Shown: positions 44,203 to 57,031, counted from the stretch's first letter. The stretch: 64,000 nt of DNA from Amorphophallus konjac (GCA_022559845.1 CM040128.1:75765247-75829246); one strand, 5' to 3'. A program made the numbers and translations. Notes: generated from the letters alone by a model not told the origin.

Positions 44203-45840
44203 TTATGGCCTCTTCAGTGCTGGTGGTGGACTGGCAATCGGACATATTGTATTTCTCCCTGACAGAGCTGGCTGCAGAGCTAATGTGCTGGGCTGGAGAG
44301 GCCCTCGAACAAAGTGTTGACGGTAGTCCCAGTTGAGTGGCCCAGAATCACCCATCATAGATAATGCGGTTTCTCGATAGCCAAGACCTCTCCTGCCCAT
44401 CTTTCTTCCCTTGGGTATGGGCTTGGTCATTCCTTGTAATTGTGCACCGAGGCCTCTCCCCGGTTGGTAGCCCAGTTTCAGTATAATGTTCCAGCCTTTT
44501 GAGTCTCGGATCTGGGGCTTCATCTTGATGTTAACTGGAGTAGTGATGGGCCTAGGAGGTGTATAAGCCCAAGGGAAGTTCAAATCTAGCACTGATATGA
44601 CGGGTCGGCTGCTTGGCCAAAGTGTAGGAAGAATCTGTTCTGAAATGGCCTCAACCGATTGAACCGTGGACAAGCTCTTGACTTTGACGACCCTCCCTTG
44701 GAAAGGGAATTTGACGCACTGATGTGCGGTGGAGGGTACGGCACCGAGTGTATCAATCCATGGACGACCCAAGATCGCCTTAAACATGGGGTCAATGTCT
44801 AGCACATAGAACTCCACGGGCATAGTAAGGGGCCCGAGCTCCGCTTGAATAGTGACTACCCCGTGACATGCTCTCCTCGAGTTGTCATATGATGCTATAC
44901 TGGTGGGGGTAGGTCGTAGTAGTCCTTCAGATATATTGCAAGCTCGGAGAGTGCTGAGTAGGCATACATTAATTGAAGCCCCTGTGTCGACCAGTGCTAC
45001 CTCGATGCTGACTTTGTTCAGAATGATTGTAATGCAGAGCGGCATTTGCCAAGCTTCTGGAGGTGCTAGCTCGGTTTCTGAGAATGTAATTGCCGGCCCT
45101 TTAGAAATAGTTGCTAGTGCTGTTAGTAAGCTGTCAACTGCCATGTCCTCGTTGACCATCACCTTCTGTAGGAAATCCCTGAGAGCATCTTGATGAAGGG
45201 TGGACCTCTTGATCAGCTCCAGAACTAATATTTTGGCGGGCACCCGGTCCAGATGATGTAGCAAGTCGTATTGAGTACCCGGTAGAGGTTCGGCTTCTTC
45301 TTGTTCGGCCGTTGGCTGAGAGGACTGGGGATTGGAGGTAGTGGGGTAATTCCGATGGAACAACTTCCCGCTTCTTAAGGTGCAATTTGACGCGGCGTCG
45401 GGAGATGATATTATTGGCCCGGTAGGGTGGATGAGTGGAATAGACAGCGTGGGAGAGATGATCTGGTGAGGGGTGATGATGGGGGATGGTGCGGATGGTG
45501 GGAGGACGAGCGTAGGCAGGGTGACGGGCGGAGGATTGGATGAGGGGATGGTTATGACCGTAGCGGGGGTAACTAATGGTGGGTATGATGGCGTCGTGGG
45601 TGGTGGTGGATTTGCTGGTGCGGGTGTGAATGGAAGGACAAGCGGAGAGGGTGTTGGGTGTGTAGGGAGGATAAATGAAGGAGTGAGGGGGTTGCGGTGG
45701 TTATGGTGGAGGGCCATTACTTGTGGTGCAGTACCATCATCATCAAAAGACCACTCGGCGTTAGGAGCTGGGGGTTGGACTACATTGACTTGCACCGGCG
45801 CCGGCGGCTGAGGTTGTGGAGCGGGCGGATGATTTGGCAT
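44203..45840 (-). pseudogene. Element B protease region with G-patch
   Basis: Pro-rich N-terminal third, then an aspartic protease domain: VALVDTGASINVCLLS (active-site DTGA), then FYVLDIDPMFKAILGRPW. About 60 residues later comes a G-patch-like motif, LKLGYQPGRGLGAQLQGM followed by a GRRGLGY repeat. The ORF ends at 44203-44205 and continues after the stop in the same frame. It shares its frame with the upstream knuckle region (45874-46506), separated by one stop near 45874. Confidence 0.88.
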
Positions 45841-45873
45841 CAGATTTTGATGGATCCCCAGATCCTGAACCTG

Positions 45874-47821
45874 CTACGGTTGCTGCTGTTGTGGCGGCTG
45901 CTGCGGCTGCGGTGCTTGATGCTGCTGCACTTGCTGCCTCTGCGGTTGCCTTCTCTTTTCCTTAATTTCTGCGATGACCCTGTGCATTTCGGCCCAATCT
46001 ATCCTCTGTCCTTCATGAAGATCATATACTAGGTCCCGGAATTGAAAACATCCTTCAATGGTATGTCTCGATTGCCTGTGGAACATACAATACTTCATCT
46101 GATCAACGGCCAGATTCCAGTTGGGCCGTTCCGGAGGAAGCTGTATAGCATTAACCGACATAAGAGTCGAGAAAATATCCGTGAGGGTTTCTGGCAATGG
46201 AGGATAGTGTGCCCTCTTGGGAGCCGGGCGCTTGTTGTTCGGGTTGTTGTTATAGCCGTTGGGTGGAGGGACGTTGTGGTATTGCGGGGGTGATGGTGGC
46301 TGCTGTGGTGCGGCAAAGGTGTTTTGTGGAATGGTGAAGGTGGGCGGAGGGTTTTGCAGAGTGATTTGGAGTGCGGGGGTTTTGAGGGAAGCGGAAAGGT
46401 GCGTTTTGGAATGGAAAAGCAATGGCTTGAACCTGCTCATTCGTTTGGACCCCTTCTGTAACCGGCCCTTGGGGTTTCTTGTGATATTTGGGCTTTTGGT
46501 TTTCAAATAGAGAGTGTATGGGGGAGTCCTTGAACTGAGTCTGAATAAAGCGCGCCCGGCTATATAGTTGGTGCATGTTGGCTATGTCGTTCATTGCCAG
46601 GATGTTTCGGAAGGTTGGAGTAGCATTTGAAATAAGTAGCTTGACCTTCTCTTCCTCCGGTATATGGCCGGGCACCCTAGCAGCCATCTGCCTCCACCTA
46701 TCTGCATAAGTAGCGAACTCCTCATCTGTTTTTATCTTTTCAGCCACCAGATCTGTAAAAGAATATTCTGGGCCGACCCGGTCTTGAAACTGCTGAATAA
46801 ACTTGTCTTTTACTACCTTAAAGCTCTCAGCTTCTTCCAATGGCAGAGAATAAAACCATTCCAGTGCAACACCGTCCAATGATCGGCGAAATAAATACGC
46901 CATAAGGCGATCATCATATTGAAATTGGGCCGATTCATATAAGAAATCCCTCACGTGAATAAAGGGATTGCAGTTCCCGTCTTATTTTCTATAATTGGGG
47001 AGCTCAGACTGCGGAGGGAACCAGATGTTCTGGAAGCTGGGAACTGGAACATCTACCAAGGATTGTGGGCCGACCCGCTTCTGGAGGAAATCGAGTTGCT
47101 GTTGCATGGTGGCCCATTTATCAAGTAATTCCTGCTCTCTGGACGGAGCAGGGGTAGCAAGAGATGATGATTGGAGTTGAGGAGCAGAGGGGTGGACCGT
47201 GGCAGGAGGTGGGAGCCCATAAGCAGGAGCAGAAGGATAAACGGCCGTAGTAGGGGGCCCATAAGAAGGATATTGGGCCCGAGATTGACCCAGATTGGAG
47301 TGGGCTTGGACCACCCCTGACTGAGGGTGCAGAAAATCGGAGGGACCCAGCAGGACTTGTGGAACCAGTGGGCTAGACAAATGATGATCCTCCTGAATGA
47401 AAGAAGGGATAGGAGACTTTCCCTTGTCAAAAGATTGCTGGGCCGAAGTAGAAGATTGGCCCGTCTCCATGCCAGCGAATGTGATGGTTCGGGGTTGGAT
47501 TGGAGTGAGATTAATTGGAGTGAGCTGGATGGAAGGATTGGATTGACCCTGCATGATCGTGGGAGGGGAGATATTGGATCCTTGCATGACCTGATAGACA
47601 GTTTGGAGTTGGGCCGGATCCAATTGGGCCATCATCTGGAGAATGGAGCCCGCAGAAGGAGTAGAGAAGGAAGGGGTAGCCTGACCACCTTCCATGGAGG
47701 TAGAGGATGGAAGAGGGGCCGTCCCCTCTCCAGAAGAGAACGAGGTAACCCTAGCAGGGTTTTCAAGAAGCCCTTGAGGAAGAGAATCCTCTTGGGAACG
47801 GGGAGGATTGAAAGAAGCCAT
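45874..47821 (-). pseudogene. Element B gag
   Basis: The likely start is the ATG at 47821 (MASFNPPRSQEDSLPQG); an ATG at 48016 would add a hydrophobic leader and looks like leader sequence. A Pro/Ser-rich N-terminal region ends at a stop near 46982. The same frame resumes with the retrotransposon gag domain: YLFRRSLDGVALEWFYSL, KDKFIQQFQDR, and TYADRWRQMAARVPGHIPEE. A frameshift (46506-46250 overlap) leads to KYCMFHRQSRHTIEGCFQFR, a degenerate Tat-type knuckle, then a Gln/Pro-rich tail. Confidence 0.88.
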
Positions 47822-48867
47822 GGTGGATTCGAAGAGCGGATTTGAGTAGAACTTGGAGAATGAGTTGACCCTAGGAGGTGCTTCCAACTGACGAAAATAA
47901 CTCCACATGCAACGAACAACCTTGACAAGATGGAAACAACACAACACAAACACACAATGAGCAACCAAACTTAGATGATTTATCACAAAGATGTAAGTAG
48001 CAAGAGATGAAGGCACTCAAAGTCAACCAAGTTGTTTAATATGATGCTTCAAGATTCTTATGATTTCTCCTTTGGAACTTTAGTGGATGGATTAATATGA
48101 GCTCTCAACAATAGGTTCCTGACGGGAGATGGATGTTAAGCTTGGTTTGACTCTAAGTGTGACCACTCCTTCACTTATGCAATCCTAGACACGGGGTGGA
48201 AAGGTACAACCGGCCCGGCGTCCGTGTGGGAATCCACGGCTCGCGGGGACTTATGGAGGTCCCTGGTGTGATTTCCTAGTCGGCCCCAAGGAATATGGAG
48301 ACGAGAGGTCCGCACACCAAGGTAGAAAATGTAATCTAATGTATGAAAGTATGAATGAACCTATGTGCACCGGAGTGCATGCAAAATCTAGCCTAGAATC
48401 TAGCAAACAATTATGCACGCAATGATGTAAATATGTAGAACAATCAGGGAGGAAGTCAGATATCACCCAAGCAAGGAAATCACAGCAAAAACTGCGAAAA
48501 GTAATGCACCTCGAGATGCGTACCTATCTGGAGTATAACGGTCTATAGACCCTACGTCAGAAGATAATAATGGTCGAAGACCAGACCGCCAGAAGTAATA
48601 TAACGCAGAGCTCCAGGACCGTCGGATGAGCCAGAGAGCCAAAAACAACCAGAAATAAAAGGGAAATCTGTGAAAAGCCCGCACACAGGATGAGGCGTAT
48701 AACGGTCCAATACCCCTGCGTCAGAGTGGAGTAACGTAGGGACAGAGGGCCGTCAGAACACCCAGAGAACCAGAAATAAGTTGAAGTAAGAGGGAGATCC
48801 GAGGACAATCAAACAAGGGAATGATGGTAGGTTTAAACAGAGATCAAGACACAATTGGCGCAAGTCG
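47822..48867 (-). other. Element B leader
   Basis: Untranslated region between the primer site and gag. It carries dyads at 48536, 48568, 48601 (weak), 48700 and 48732, again at 32-33 bp spacing. No gene recognised. Confidence 0.7.
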
Positions 48868-48884
48868 TCCCACCATGATCGCCA
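48868..48884 (-). other. Primer binding site of element B (Arg-tRNA-like)
   Basis: Minus strand reads TGGCGATCATGGTGGGA, ten bases inside the LTR end. It resembles the complement of a plant Arg tRNA 3' end, the primer reported for Ogre-type elements. The match is from memory and imperfect. Confidence 0.6.
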
Positions 48885-48894
48885 AAAAATTATC

Positions 48895-50635
48895 TGTTGA
48901 TTTGTTTTGCTTCTCTTCTTCTTTTTGTTTTATGTGCAATAAAGATGATAGGCAAAAATCAAAGATCTCAATCAACCTAAGGACATGCAAACCATGAACC
49001 TAGGCAACCAAAACAAGCTCTAGCATGGGCATGCTATCTCAATCATCAAACTAAGCTAAGGGAATAAAGGAAAACACACGCCGGGGCGTGGAACAAGAGC
49101 AAATAAAAAACACACCGCAAGGGTGGAGCAAGCAAAGAGGATAAGAGATATGAGATGGAGAGAAAGCTAATGCCTAATACTAAGAAAAAACGTGATCGCC
49201 ACCAAAGTAGAAACAAGCCAAAGACTTGAAAATACCTTGGAAATAGGTGGATCAAGCACCCGCCCAAGGGAGAGAGAAAATCAGGGAAATCTGCAGATCA
49301 ACGGAATGTAACGGCCGAAAGCCCACGCGTCACTAGGAAGTGACGGTCGCTCGATGAACCGCTATATGAATCTGACGCGCCTGCACAAGACCGTCAAATA
49401 ACCTGCAGTAATAGCTTGTGGATTCTTTTAACTCCAACTCTTCCAGCCGGCCAGAAGACTTGGGCCTCGTGTGGTGAACCTGTAAACCTGCCAAAGAACG
49501 TGAAAACACAAGAGAACAAACCCAGATTAGCCCTTTAAACAATATAGCATCAATTCTTCAATAAACTCAATAGCATGGAAAAGGAAAGGAAAGTACCAGG
49601 GAGGTTTTGGTTTTTTAACCCCTCTGGGCATATTAAAAAGATAGGAGGATGTTTAGATGATGAAAAACCAGGGAGAACATGGAAAAAGAAGAGGGACAAT
49701 GCTTTTGATGAAAGGGAGATGAGGAAGAACACAATATGTAATGATGAACTTTGAAAACCAATGGAACGAATACTCTCTTCACTGTGAAGCAGATGAACGT
49801 GAGAGACAATTTCTCCTTGGTCAGATGTGACTCCAGAATGCGGCAGCACTTCGACGCAAACTCCAGATCTTCCTCCTTCGGGCCATGAAGTTAAGGGTGC
49901 TATTTATAGACCCTCAAACTCTCTGGTCGAGCAGAGGATAATCCAGCAAGAAAAGAGGATAACTCTTAGCAAATCTTTGAAGATAATATCACCAAGAGTC
50001 CATAGAAACAAACAGAAGGTTCTGAGGATCAGATTTGGAAGAGAAATCAACAATTCAAGCTCTTATCTCGACCACGGAGTAGCATAGAAAAGGCCTGAAC
50101 TGCCAGGACTCTCTGTTGGATGTAGCGGCTGGTCGACAGACCGCCTCATGAAAATAACACGCCAGGGTACGTCCGTTACATTCAACCTTATCTCAAAAGA
50201 GATAAGATCAACGGGAAGAAGATCAAACAAGTTGGACTCTCGAAAAAAAGTAACGGCCAAGGCTGGACACGTTAGAATAAATAACGGCTGCACGACAGAC
50301 CGTTAGATTCAACGGATAAGCAAGAGGATAAGCTTTAGAACAAATGCCTCAAACTTTAGGACTCTTCAATAAGTAACGGCCTAGGGATCATGCGTTATAT
50401 GGAAGTAACGCCCCCAGTGAGGACCGTTATTAACAATGAGGATAAAAAAGGGTGCAAAGCTTGCTAAGCTCATCGAATACAAGGCCACAATAAACCACAC
50501 TCCAACCAAGGAGAAGACCCAAGAAATAGGCTTCAAACTGATCAAGGAGACTCGATGAAGAGTGAACAACTCGGAGCATCACATGGATAAACAAGGAGAT
50601 GACCCAACTTATTGGTCACAAAACGGGTGTCAACA
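48895..50635 (-). repeat. Element B 5' LTR
   Basis: 1,741 bp, matching 19072-20808 with scattered substitutions (a few per cent by eye). Both LTRs keep all nine 24-bp dyads. ATGGG follows at 50636-50640. Confidence 0.95.
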
Positions 50636-50676
50636 ATGGGGAGCCTTTAATCCTTTCTAGCATTGATTCATGTAGA

Positions 50677-53600
50677 TTTTTTTTTTTTTGTGGAAAGCCC
50701 TGCCTAGGGATAGGAGGTGGAATCAACCACCATCGTATCACTAGGGGGTGAATTTTATTACTAAAGGGGAATAATTACAATTACATCAATCGAATGCTAG
50801 GCATACGTAGCTTATCTAAGCGAGCAGCACCCTTTATATGAGAGGGAAGCTCATGGTAAGAATAAAAAGAATTACATTTCAAGGTTCATGCTAAAGAAGC
50901 CAAAGAATCCGCCACAGTGTTGCCTTCTCTGTATATGTGAGTAATGGTATCCATCGGAGAAATAATGCTCAAAATATCTCAGACATAATTGAGCATAGAC
51001 CGTGGACAATGGGCTTTTCTTTTGATGATCTACACAAGTATATTCGAATCACATTCAATGAGGGTAGGCATAGAATCAATGGTGCGTAAGTACTTTACAC
51101 CATCAAGGAGAGCTCGGGCCTCAGCTAATGCTGTTAGATTTTCCATAATAGTGAGAAAAGGCTAGGAGAGTGCTTCCACTGTGATCTCTAATTACACCAC
51201 CACCTCCAAAATCTCCATTTTGCTTTGATGCACCATCAGTATTAAGTTTGATGGATGGCCAAGGAGGACACATCCATTTAATGATCAAGAAGTGTTGTTG
51301 TGTTGATTTGATATTCCGCAGCCCAAATGCTTCCAAGATTAACCTTTTGCTGTGATTAGCTTCTTTGAGATCAGCAGCAAGGCAGATTTGCTTTACTTTG
51401 AAGTTGATGTTGTGAACAAGACTTTGCTTGGAGGAATGTTGACCATCATACCTGAATTGATTTCTTGCACACCATAATTCCCACATACCATATCCAATAA
51501 CTGCTAAAGTGAAAAGTATGAATAGGGACTTATGCTGTGAATTGCTGGTAGTATTCAGAATAATATCTCTGACAGAGTTACCTTCAATTTACAGACCAAA
51601 ATTTCTAAAAGAACACCAAACATGAGTAGCCAATTCACTATGAGCAAAAAGGTGATTAAACTCTTCAGCCTGTGGCACCTTGCAGCAATGGCATTTGGAA
51701 CAAAGAGATACTCCCACCCGTTGGATAATGGAATCAAGGAGAAGAGAGTTGTTTAAAATTTTCCACATGTGAACAGAGATTTTTATAGGAATCCACCTTG
51801 ACCATAACCGAGTCCATGGGAAGTAGCTTGGAGAATTGCTACTGCTGCAGATTAATTTATAAGTAGATGAAACACTGCAATTCCCAGATGAAGAAAGACT
51901 CCAAGCCTCCAAATCCTGTTCCTGATTCAACATAACATTCATTTAAAGTAGTTTTGATATCAGTAGGGAAGTAAGTGTCTTGTAGTGCTAATTCTGCAGT
52001 GGTGGGGTGTAATAAGCAATCTCGGGCAGAAACTGATGAATTGGGAATTAAATTTGCAGGGACTAATTCAGCCAAGGTGAGATTGCCAACCGATTTATCA
52101 AACCAGAAGTTGGTGTGTTTTCCATCACCCATAATCACCCTTTTGTGCTATATAATGAGGTCTTTGGCCATATTCCAGCTTCTTCTAGCTAAAGCTTTCA
52201 TGTTTTTAAACTAAACATTTGCTAGAGGTCTGCTTCGGATGTACTTGGCTCTAAAATAATCCACCCACAAGGAATTTGAATGCAAAGCCTGCCACAACAT
52301 CTTGACCATCAATGCCGATTCCATATGTCAGAGAGACATAATTCCAAGTCCACCCTGGGAAATCGGCTTGCAAATGGCCTGCCAAGCCCTCCAATATTTT
52401 TTATTGCCATGGATGGATGAGCCCCAAAAGAAATTGGCAAAGGCCTGCTCTAGCTCTTTATGTGTACCAATGTGGAGAGGTGAGGAAGTCAAAAAATAAA
52501 TTGGCATTGAGGACAGAACATGTTTGATAAGGACCAACCTGGCGCCTTGAGATAACAGCTTAGAACTCCAACCAGTGATGCGTTTCTGAATGGAATCTAT
52601 GATGCCAGCATAGTGAATTTTCTTGCATCTACCATGAACCAATGGAAAACCCAAATACTTGTGTGGGAAGGAATGATGGGCAAAACCAGTGACATCCTGG
52701 ATCCTCCTAGCAGCATTGTTGTTGCCCCTAGAATGCATGAAGAAACCACTTTTTGAGACATTAATCTGCTGGCCCGAGGCTCTCTCATAAGTTCTTAGGA
52801 CTTTGAGCAGGTTCCTGACTGAAGGAATACTATATTTGCTGAAAATCAAAGTATCATCAGCAAAAAGAAGGTGAGAAATATTAGGGCATCTTCTGGGGCC
52901 GGAATACCATTCTACTCGGCCATTGGAGTAGGCTGCATTCAGGGATCTGCTCAGAGCCTCTTCAACAATGATGAAAAGAGAGGGGGCAATGGGATCACCT
53001 TGTCATACCCCTCTTGAAGATTTAAAGAAGCCAGCTGGTACCCCATTCAGGAGAATTGAGAACCAACAGTTATTCACCAATTTTTCAATAGAGAAAATGA
53101 ATTTGTTGCTGAACCCAAACTTGTGCAAGACTGAGAAAAGTAAATCCCATTCCAATCGGTCATAAGCCTTGGCCATATCAAGTTTAAACATCACATTAGA
53201 GCCCCTGGTTTTCTTGCCCAGCTCATGAGATAGTTCCTGTGCTAGAGCTATATTCTCAACAATTTGTCTCCCTTTCACAAAAGCAGACTGCTCTAATGAG
53301 ATGATCTTTGGTAGAATAGTGGCCAATCTGCTGTTTATAATAGATGAAATGATTTTGTAAAAGTAGTTACACAGACTGATTGGCCTGAAATCAGATATAT
53401 TAGTGGCATTTGGCTGTTTGGGGATCAAGGCTACAAGAGTTGCAGTGACAGTCCTAGGGAGAGCTTGCTGAGAAATAAAGAAATCATGGACTGCACTTAC
53501 AACTGACTTTGAAATAATATCCCATGTTTTATGATAGAATGCACCTGAAAATCCATCAGGCCCTGGGGCACTATCAGGGGATAGTTTTAGGACTGCATCA

Positions 53601-54530
53601 TGAATTTCAGATTCAGCTGGAGTAGCACATAGGAACTCATTATCAGTCCTATTCACTAACCAAGGAATACAATCAAGAAAGTTGTCCTCTATATAGTGTT
53701 CTTGAGAAGCAAAAGCATGTTGGAAATGTGAAACTGCTATGTCTTTAATTTCCTCAGGATCCGAAGTAAGCATGCCATTGGAGTTCTGAAGCTGTGATAT
53801 AACAAGTTTTCGTCTGTTTGCCAAAGTGGTAGAATGGAAAAACTTAGTATTTCTATCCCCTTCAGTGAGCCATCGCACCCTGGATTTCTTCCTCCAGAAA
53901 CACTCCTGCTGAAGCAATCTCTCTGACAAAACAGTCTTGGCCTCTTCTAATGTTACTGAGTTTGCATCCGAAGGTTGAAGATCATAAGAATGTTCAGCCT
54001 TTATGACTGCATCTTCAGCAGTAGTTAAGTTCATATGGACATCACCAAATACATGTTTATTCCAAACCTTTAACATGTTCCTCAGAGACTTTAATTTGAG
54101 GTAAAGGGTAGTAGTGGGAGAGCTAGCCATCGGGCTATTAACCCAGCAATTTCTGACATCCTCCAGAATTTGATTATGATAAGTCCACATTTTCTGAAAA
54201 TAGAATCTTGTTTTTAACCTGTCATGAGAAAGACATTTAACTAATAAAGGGGCATGATCAGAGGCTTCCCTAGAAAGATGCTCCACAGAAATGGGGAATA
54301 AGGTCATCCAAGCAGCATTGTAAAGAACCCTGTCCAATCTAGCCCAAATACCTCGGCCCCATTGTTGAGTATCATTCTTGGAAGAAAATTCATTAACACC
54401 TTCCTCTGGGTTACTACATTGATTATCTTGACTCCACCCTTTGCTATCTGCCCAATTCATTTGTCAAAGCAATGGGTGCGCCTGCATGATTATTTGCCTT
54501 AGGCTCCTTCACATCTCCTCTGCTCATGTT
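50677..54530 (-). mobile_element. L1-type LINE, 5' truncated
   Basis: Minus-strand non-LTR element ending in a 13-base poly(A), seen as T at 50677-50689. ORF2 begins inside the endonuclease domain, so the 5' part (ORF1 and most of the endonuclease) is missing. It lies 41 bp from the end of element B. I could not find a convincing target duplication, and the right boundary (about 54530) is approximate. Confidence 0.88.
51031..54460 (-). pseudogene. LINE ORF2 (endonuclease end, RT, zf-RVT, RNase H)
   Basis: Minus strand. Endonuclease end: ARLDRVLYNAAWM and SDHAPLLVKC. RT: WLTEGDRNTKFFH, SPDSAPGPDGFSGAF, DFRPISLCNYFYKIIS and FKLDMAKAYDRLEW. A TGA at 53003-53005 precedes QGDPIAPSLF and catalytic FADDTLIFS (near 52860). 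Then FPHKYLGFPLVHGR and a stop at 52328. The zf-RVT segment (51942-51589) includes FPWTRLWSRWIPIKISVHMW. A C-terminal RNase H has IKLNTDGASKQNG and AEARALLDGVKYL, ending near 51031. At least two stops and one frameshift; inactive. Confidence 0.9.
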
Positions 54531-55279
54531 ATTCATTTCGTTCATCGTTCCTTCATATATAGGCCATGGGCTGATTGATCTGCACGGACTGCAGGTTTAT
54601 TGGATCCAAACTTCAACAGACAAAGCCATCCCTCTTCTCTTGTCTCTCTTATTATTTCCCTTTTTATTTCATTTTTTTAAGGATGAGCCTGCTGCAAAGA
54701 GCAGTAGGATGGGCTGCGGGTTGACTATGGAGTCGACCCCGAACTGCTGGGAGGGAGTCGACTCCCCTCCCACTGCACGTCAGGTTCTAGTTCTCTTTTT
54801 TTATTATTCATTTGTCTTTTTTTATTTAGAAGGTAATGGTTGTAAAATCATGAGATGGATTCTCATATAACAGATTTCATACCAATGCAAGAAAATACCC
54901 TTGTGCAAGGATTTTGATTTTTAAACCAAGAGGGTTGAATTTCATGCTTATCATCATTTCTTTGTTCACTTTGATCTCAGAAGTTCAAAAATCATGTTGA
55001 TTGTTACCTTCTTCTCTCGAAGTTTAGTGTGCATGAATTCATCTTGGCTGAATTTCCTTGTTCAATTTGTTCTGATTTCGACAATTCCATCAAATTGTGT
55101 TGATCACTGTCTTCCTCTTCTTTTGGAGCTCAGTATGCATCGATTCATATTGATTGAATTTTCAATTCAATGGTTTGTTCATGAAGGATTTTGGCTCAGG
55201 TTCTATATTGGATTTCTATTCTGAACTAAATACGAATAGTGCAAGGGGTTTTTTACATATACACCATATTTTAAGGGGT
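54531..55279. other. Unassigned sequence with GTCGAC pair
   Basis: No gene recognised. Holds imperfect GGAGTCGACCCC (54729) and perfect GGGAGTCGACTCCC (54753-54766), 25 bp apart. From about 54990 two degenerate copies of a unit near 105 bp follow (GTTGAT..CTTCTTCTC..TGCAT..ATTCAT). Probably another decayed LTR. Confidence 0.5.
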
Positions 55280-56998
55280 TGATGCGCTCGACAATCGTCG
55301 TTTAAAAATGCCGTGCCACACAAATTTTAAAATTTATACAACCGCACTCACTCACTTAGATGATTTTGAAAATACGAGTAAAGTGGTAAGAACGGGTCGA
55401 TCCCACGGGGAGGAAATTTGAATTTAAGTTGGAAAATACCTTTATGTTTTGAAAACCAATTGCTTTTGTTTGATTCGAGTGCATTTAAAATTAAAAGAAA
55501 TGAAATTGTAACTTTAAATAACAAGAGATAAGTGAAAGAAATATTTAGCCAATGAATTGAAGAATGTCGTCATTTCCTCGCCGAGCCTTGGATGAAGATC
55601 GCTCCGCCTTGGAAGTCGACGCCGTGAGATGTTCGAAAGATGATCACCGCTTTGGGTGTGAGTGAAACACTAATGAAGAAAGGAACAAGTTTGAAAAACT
55701 AAGTTGAAAACAAAACAGAATTCTATTGAGAATAGGGTTTTGAAGAAATAGAATAACTTAAAATCTAAATGGAATTAGAAAAAATAGAATACATGAAAGT
55801 TGTATAGAATTAAAAGATGAAGAAGTTTTATGAATAACACAGAAACAGAAAACGAAAGGAAGATAATGAAAAACTTGAAAATTCAAGATCTATTGCTGCT
55901 GGTGAACAGTAACTGACAGAAAAATAGAACAGTAAAGAATTAATTTTAGAGCTCAAACTAAGAATAATTTGACTAAGTGGAAGAAGAACAAAAGTTAGAT
56001 CTATAAGAGTGGAACAACTTTTATGAAGCACTCAGAATAAAATTATGATTGTAAAGGCTTCTAAATGATAAATTGGTGGAGACTATCACTTCGGATGAAC
56101 AGTACATACACAGGACAACACTTAAAAACAGAGAGAATAACTTTTAAACTAGAAGGAATTAAAGGAAATTATAAAAAGATAAGTTGAAGAACACTTACAG
56201 ATGGACAACTTTGTAGAAGACAAGAAATTGAAATGGAGATCACACAATACGTTATGAGACTAAGAAGAGGCTGAATGCTTAACCAAAACTTTTCATTAAA
56301 ATAAATTGAACTTACAAAGCTTGCAACAAAAGTCTTCAAACCAATACCTTCTAATCTTAAAACAAAAGGCCAACAAGAATGAAACTTAAGAACACAAAGC
56401 ACCCCTTACAAATTCTTCATAATCCCCTTTGCTAGCTACTCTCCTAGCCTCTCTAACTTAACTTCCTAACAACCCCTCTTCATTATAAATGAACCCCTTT
56501 ATATAGAATACACAACACCCCTCTCTTCATGTGAACATCCATGCTAATATGAACACATAATTGCTGCTCTATTTGACCCAAAATGGTAGGCTGACATGTG
56601 CTGCACACTTGGGCATTTTTTTTCTGATTTTTTTGTGAATTTTTTCTGTATTTTTCTAGGCCCTTTTCCTTCTCTTTCTCTCTTTCTCTCTATTTCTCTC
56701 TCCTGCCGGCGCGTTGCGCCGACCGGCCGCTTCTCTCTCTTCCCGCGTGAGACGCGCTCGCGTGCGCCGTCGGCACCGATCGCGTGCGCCCGCCTGGTCG
56801 CCCGCCGCGGCTGCGCCGCGTGCGCCGCTGACCGAGTCCACCGCGTGGAAGCCGCGGTGTTGACCTCGCCCGGCCGCCTCGTCATGCGCGCTTGTGCGCC
56901 TCCGTGCGCGCGTGTGCGCTCTCGCGAGCGGGTTCGAACCCGCCTCCGCCTCCCTGCAAATACACACAAAACACACACATTCACACTATATATATTAT

Positions 56999-57031
<33 letters not shown>

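Larger units (their letters stand above)
19072..50635 (-). mobile_element. Element B: Ty3/gypsy Tat-type LTR retrotransposon
   Basis: LTRs at 19072-20808 (3') and 48895-50635 (5'), TGTTG to CAACA, flanked by ATGGG at 19067-19071 and 50636-50640. Length is 31,564 bp including element C, about 20.7 kb without it. The minus strand carries gag, protease, RT, two RNase H domains and integrase. Two + strand genes lie between integrase and the 3' LTR. Size, archaeal-type second RNase H, Arg-tRNA-like primer site and antisense genes fit the Tat/Ogre lineage. LTRs differ at only a few per cent by eye. All pol parts are broken. Confidence 0.95.

Noticed and set aside
46982..48016. ATG at 48016 as start of element B gag
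   Set aside because: Adds a hydrophobic stretch unlike gag; the ATG at 47821 gives a normal gag start.
54461..54560. Target duplication of the LINE
   Set aside because: No convincing repeat of the sequence beside the poly(A) was found; the boundary stays approximate.
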